DNA of 7,361 nucleotides from Muribaculaceae bacterium. GTDB taxonomy: Bacteria; Bacteroidota; Bacteroidia; Bacteroidales; Muribaculaceae. Position 1 is the first letter of the stretch. Every line of letters begins with the position of its first letter. Below the pieces are notes generated by a model, which worked only from the letters and a program-made list of their open reading frames with translations, searched no databases and was not told the origin of the DNA. Location of the stretch: the NCBI GenBank assembly GCA_017557665.1, contig JAFYYI010000078.1, positions 1 to 7,361 of the forward strand, in the 5' to 3' direction. Made by a program: the position numbers and the translations under genes. This document shows positions 4,863-7,361 of this stretch, one piece after another.

Positions 4863-7361
4863 ATGAGCAATAAACTACTTTTCAGACTTGCCGTTCTTGT
4901 GGCGGCTCTCGCGTGCGCCCTGGGCGCCAGTGCCTACGACTTCGAGTATGGAGGCTATTACTACAACATCTTGACGGACAGTACTGTCGCAATCACCTAC
5001 AAGACCTATGCTGGAAACTCTTACAGCGGCAATGTGACCATCCCCGAAGGTGTTCAGAACATCAGCACTCACACTTACTATACCGTTACGGAAATCGACA
5101 GCGAAGCGTTCAGAGGAAGTACGAGCCTGACCAGTGTGACAATTCCAAATACGGTAACCCTTATTAATTCACGTGCTTTTCAAAATTGCACAGCACTTCG
5201 GTCGGTTGTGATGGGCAAAAATTGCTCGTTTTATGACCCCTTTACTAATGGGTATACGCTTAATGTCTTCCAGAATTGTCCGAATCTTACTTCCATCACT
5301 TGCTGGATGTTTAGTCCAGATAAGTGGCTTGAACATGATGGTTACTATGATTTTGACCAGTCGGTGCTCAACAACGCAACCTTGTATGTGCCCCGCGGTG
5401 CCGTCCCCAACTATCAGGATACAGAGGGCTGGAGGCTCTTTGCCCATATCCAGGAAGCCCCAGGTGATTACAACTATGACTTCTATGTGTACGGCATCTT
5501 CTATAAATTCAGGGGGAATGGTCAAGTGAAGGTCACCTACAGGGACAAGGATTACAACAACTACAGTGGCACGGTTACTGTCCCTTCGACGGTGACTTAC
5601 AACAATACGAACTACACGGTGATGGGCATCGGCGATTATGCCTTCAGGGAGTGTGGCAACATGACGAAAGTGAACCTGCCTGCCACGATAGATTCCATCG
5701 GCACTTATGCCTTTATGAACTGTTCCAAACTCACCGAGATTGACATCCCCAACGGAGTGACTTATATCGCCAATGGCGCATTCCAGGGCTGCCGTACACT
5801 CAAATCCATCATGTTCCCGGCTGGCGTGACCAAGATCTATGGCAGCACTTGTAATGGTTGCTATGCGCTTGAAACCGTCTGGCTCCCCGTTAATCTCACC
5901 AATATCTATGCCGGTTCTTTCTCTTACTGTAACTCTATAAAGAACATCTTCAGCCTGAACAGGGTTGCGCCCGACCTGTACAACAATTATGTTTTCAGTT
6001 CGGTATATAACAACGCAACGCTTTATATCCCCGAGGATGCCTACGGCAACACCTACACTTCAACCAATGACTACTGGTATAATTTCACTACCCAGAAACA
6101 CTACAACCAGTATCTGTCTGCTGCCATCAACCCCGCTGGCACCGACATCACGTTCTCCACGCCATCGACCGACAATTACCCATGGCTAATCAAGACCAAT
6201 GCAGGCCGCACCTGTGCCCAGTCGGGCAACACAGGCATCCACAGCACCTCATCGGTCATGACAGCCACCGTCACAGGTGCCGGCAGCCTGTCGTTCGATT
6301 TCAAGGCCTGGGGTGAGGGCTCATCAAACGTGTATGACAAGTGCGTCTTCATGGTTGATGGCGTGGAGAAGTTCCGCTATGGCGCCCGCGACAACGCCTG
6401 GGAGACCTACACTGTGGAACTGGGCGACGGCACCCATACGCTCACCTGGAGTTACACCAAGGACAGCAGCGTCCATTCGACAGGCGACTACTTCGCCATC
6501 AGCAATGTCCGCTTCACGTCCCATGCCCCCGAGGCCTATGCCTGCTACACGCCGTCGAACACGACGTTGACGTTCTACTACGACAACCAGCGCAGCTCCC
6601 GCACGGGCACGACCTACGACTTGAACACGGGCGACAACGATACCGGTTGGGAGAACGACGGTACCAATGCCAATGTGTCCCGGGTTGTCTTTGACCCGTC
6701 GTTTGCCAATGCCCGCCCGACGACTACCTATAGTTGGTTCTACAACATGAAGAATCTTCAATCCATCACGGGCATGAGTTACCTGAACACCAGCGAGGTG
6801 ACCAATATGGGTTGGATGTTTACGAATTGTAATAAACTTACGAGCCTAGATGTAAGCCACTTCAACACGTCCAAGGTGTTATATATGAATCATATGTTAT
6901 CTGGCTGCATTGGCTTAACGAGCCTTGATTTGAGCAGTTTCAACACGTCCAACGTGACCATAATGATGAGTAGCATGTTCTATAACTGCTACAATCTGCG
7001 GACCATTTATGTGGGCAGTGGCTGGAGCACTGCGGCCGTGACGGGCTCCGCTAATATGTTCTTTAACTGCACCAGCCTGGTGGGCGGCCAGGGCACGACC
7101 TGGAACGAATCCAACCCGACGGACAAGACCTACGCCCACATCGACGGCGGCACGAGCAACCCGGGCTACTTCACCGCGAAGAACGCCGGCCTGCGTGGCG
7201 ACGTGAACGGTGACGGCGATGTGAACATCAGCGATGCGATCATGCTCATCAACTACGTGCTCAATGGCACGGCTCAAGGCATCAACCTCGAAAACGCCAA
7301 TTGCAATCAGGATAATGTGGTGAACATCTCTGACGCAATCACGCTCATCAACTATGTGCTC
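4863..7361 (+). CDS. Secreted multidomain BspA-like LRR / DUF285 protein with dockerin-like module (3' truncated by window edge)
   Basis: The frame is open without interruption from ATG 4863 to the last base (833 codons); no stop is reached. Residues 1-24 are a signal peptide with an ASA cleavage site. Residues 25-201 and 202-421 are two LRR_5 (BspA/TpLRR) blocks. Each opens with a VTY...YSGxVT entry strand, continues with IxxxAFxxCxxLTxVxxP units, and closes with NNATLYVP or NNATLYIP. Residues 422-552 form a MAM-like beta-sandwich with LSFDFKAWGE, W-x-TYTVELGDGTHTLTW and a terminal AISNVRF. Residues 557-778 are a DUF285 domain, with units starting NTSEVTNM, NTSKVLYM, NTSNVTIM and STAAVTGS (642-747). 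Residues 779-833 are the dockerin-like module, identical to that of the upstream gene; by comparison only about 4 residues (NGSW) and the stop should be missing. No enzyme motif is seen. A surface adhesin or glycan-binding role is inferred from family membership. Confidence 0.93.
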   Translation, partial: MSNKLLFRLAVLVAALACALGASAYDFEYGGYYYNILTDSTVAITYKTYAGNSYSGNVTIPEGVQNISTHTYYTVTEIDSEAFRGSTSLTSVTIPNTVTLINSRAFQNCTALRSVVMGKNCSFYDPFTNGYTLNVFQNCPNLTSITCWMFSPDKWLEHDGYYDFDQSVLNNATLYVPRGAVPNYQDTEGWRLFAHIQEAPGDYNYDFYVYGIFYKFRGNGQVKVTYRDKDYNNYSGTVTVPSTVTYNNTNYTVMGIGDYAFRECGNMTKVNLPATIDSIGTYAFMNCSKLTEIDIPNGVTYIANGAFQGCRTLKSIMFPAGVTKIYGSTCNGCYALETVWLPVNLTNIYAGSFSYCNSIKNIFSLNRVAPDLYNNYVFSSVYNNATLYIPEDAYGNTYTSTNDYWYNFTTQKHYNQYLSAAINPAGTDITFSTPSTDNYPWLIKTNAGRTCAQSGNTGIHSTSSVMTATVTGAGSLSFDFKAWGEGSSNVYDKCVFMVDGVEKFRYGARDNAWETYTVELGDGTHTLTWSYTKDSSVHSTGDYFAISNVRFTSHAPEAYACYTPSNTTLTFYYDNQRSSRTGTTYDLNTGDNDTGWENDGTNANVSRVVFDPSFANARPTTTYSWFYNMKNLQSITGMSYLNTSEVTNMGWMFTNCNKLTSLDVSHFNTSKVLYMNHMLSGCIGLTSLDLSSFNTSNVTIMMSSMFYNCYNLRTIYVGSGWSTAAVTGSANMFFNCTSLVGGQGTTWNESNPTDKTYAHIDGGTSNPGYFTAKNAGLRGDVNGDGDVNISDAIMLINYVLNGTAQGINLENANCNQDNVVNISDAITLINYVL
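6126..6518 (+). other. Region encoding a MAM-like beta-sandwich domain inside the BspA-like protein
   Basis: Residues 422-552 interrupt the repeat blocks. The pattern is hydrophobic strands with LSFDFKAWGE, FMVDGVEKF, a Trp-containing strand, then GDGTHTLTWSYTKD and a final NVRF strand. This resembles the jelly-roll accessory domains found in secreted Bacteroidetes proteins. The GC content is well above that of the flanking repeat regions (62% over 6361-6540 by direct count). Confidence 0.6.
7197..7361 (+). repeat. Dockerin-like coding cassette, copy B (cut by window edge)
   Basis: Encodes residues 779-833 of the second protein. It matches copy A (4145-4309) at 161 of 165 bases, with identical runs of 68 and 77 bp. 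Both copies carry the same degenerate second calcium loop starting NCNQDN. The upstream sequence (GYFTAKNAGLR versus WVNATTVTI in copy A) is unrelated, so the match begins sharply at the module. Confidence 0.95.

Noticed and set aside
4863..4934. Lipoprotein signal at Cys18 of the second dockerin protein
   Set aside because: The residues before Cys18 are A-L-A, not a good lipobox (L at -3 is missing), while an ASA site at 22-24 gives a normal signal peptidase I cleavage.
5233..6570. Plus-strand alternative frames at 4913-5167, 5233-5529, 5965-6189 and 6277-6570, and minus-strand frames 4875-5072, 5169-5525 and 6324-6761
   Set aside because: All overlap the uninterrupted 833-codon frame from 4863, which carries a signal peptide and recognisable domains throughout. 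The alternatives are Arg/Pro/Thr-rich shadows.

Overview
The window looks like chromosomal DNA from a Bacteroidales bacterium of the Prevotellaceae/Muribaculaceae type, probably from the gut or rumen. Three things point there: promoter -7 boxes matching TAnnTTTG, start codons with no Shine-Dalgarno sequence in AT-rich leaders, and large secreted leucine-rich-repeat proteins with dockerin-like tails. The placement rests on sequence style, not on a database match.

Layout. (1) Positions 1-858 hold the 3' part of asnS (asparaginyl-tRNA synthetase), whose 5' end lies outside the window. (2) Positions 859-1174 hold a 3' UTR (hairpin, heptamer repeats, mini-hairpin, strong intrinsic terminator) and then the promoter of the next gene. 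(3) Positions 1175-4324 encode a complete 1049-residue secreted LRR protein with a C-terminal dockerin-like module. (4) Positions 4325-4862 hold a second 3' UTR of the same architecture, a possible 61-residue minus-strand small gene, and a promoter region. (5) Positions 4863-7361 encode the first 833 residues of a second secreted protein, running off the right edge: two BspA-type LRR_5 blocks, a MAM-like beta-sandwich, a DUF285 repeat domain and the same dockerin-like module.

How the parts relate. asnS is housekeeping and ends in its own terminator, so it is unlikely to be co-transcribed with the rest. The two large genes are not an operon, because a strong terminator and a separate promoter lie between them. 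They are linked by their last module: 165 bp with only four differences, all silent, although the rest of the two proteins belongs to different repeat families. This suggests recent exchange or conversion of a C-terminal tag between neighbouring surface-protein genes, and a shared binding or anchoring partner. The partner is not visible here.

The points most worth a second look are the near-identical dockerin cassette, the repeated 3' UTR architecture (heptamers plus GAGGC-N4-GCCT hairpin plus terminator) behind two unrelated genes, the 139-residue higher-order repeat in the LRR protein, and the mosaic composition of the last gene. No RNA gene, CRISPR array, insertion sequence or phage element was seen.
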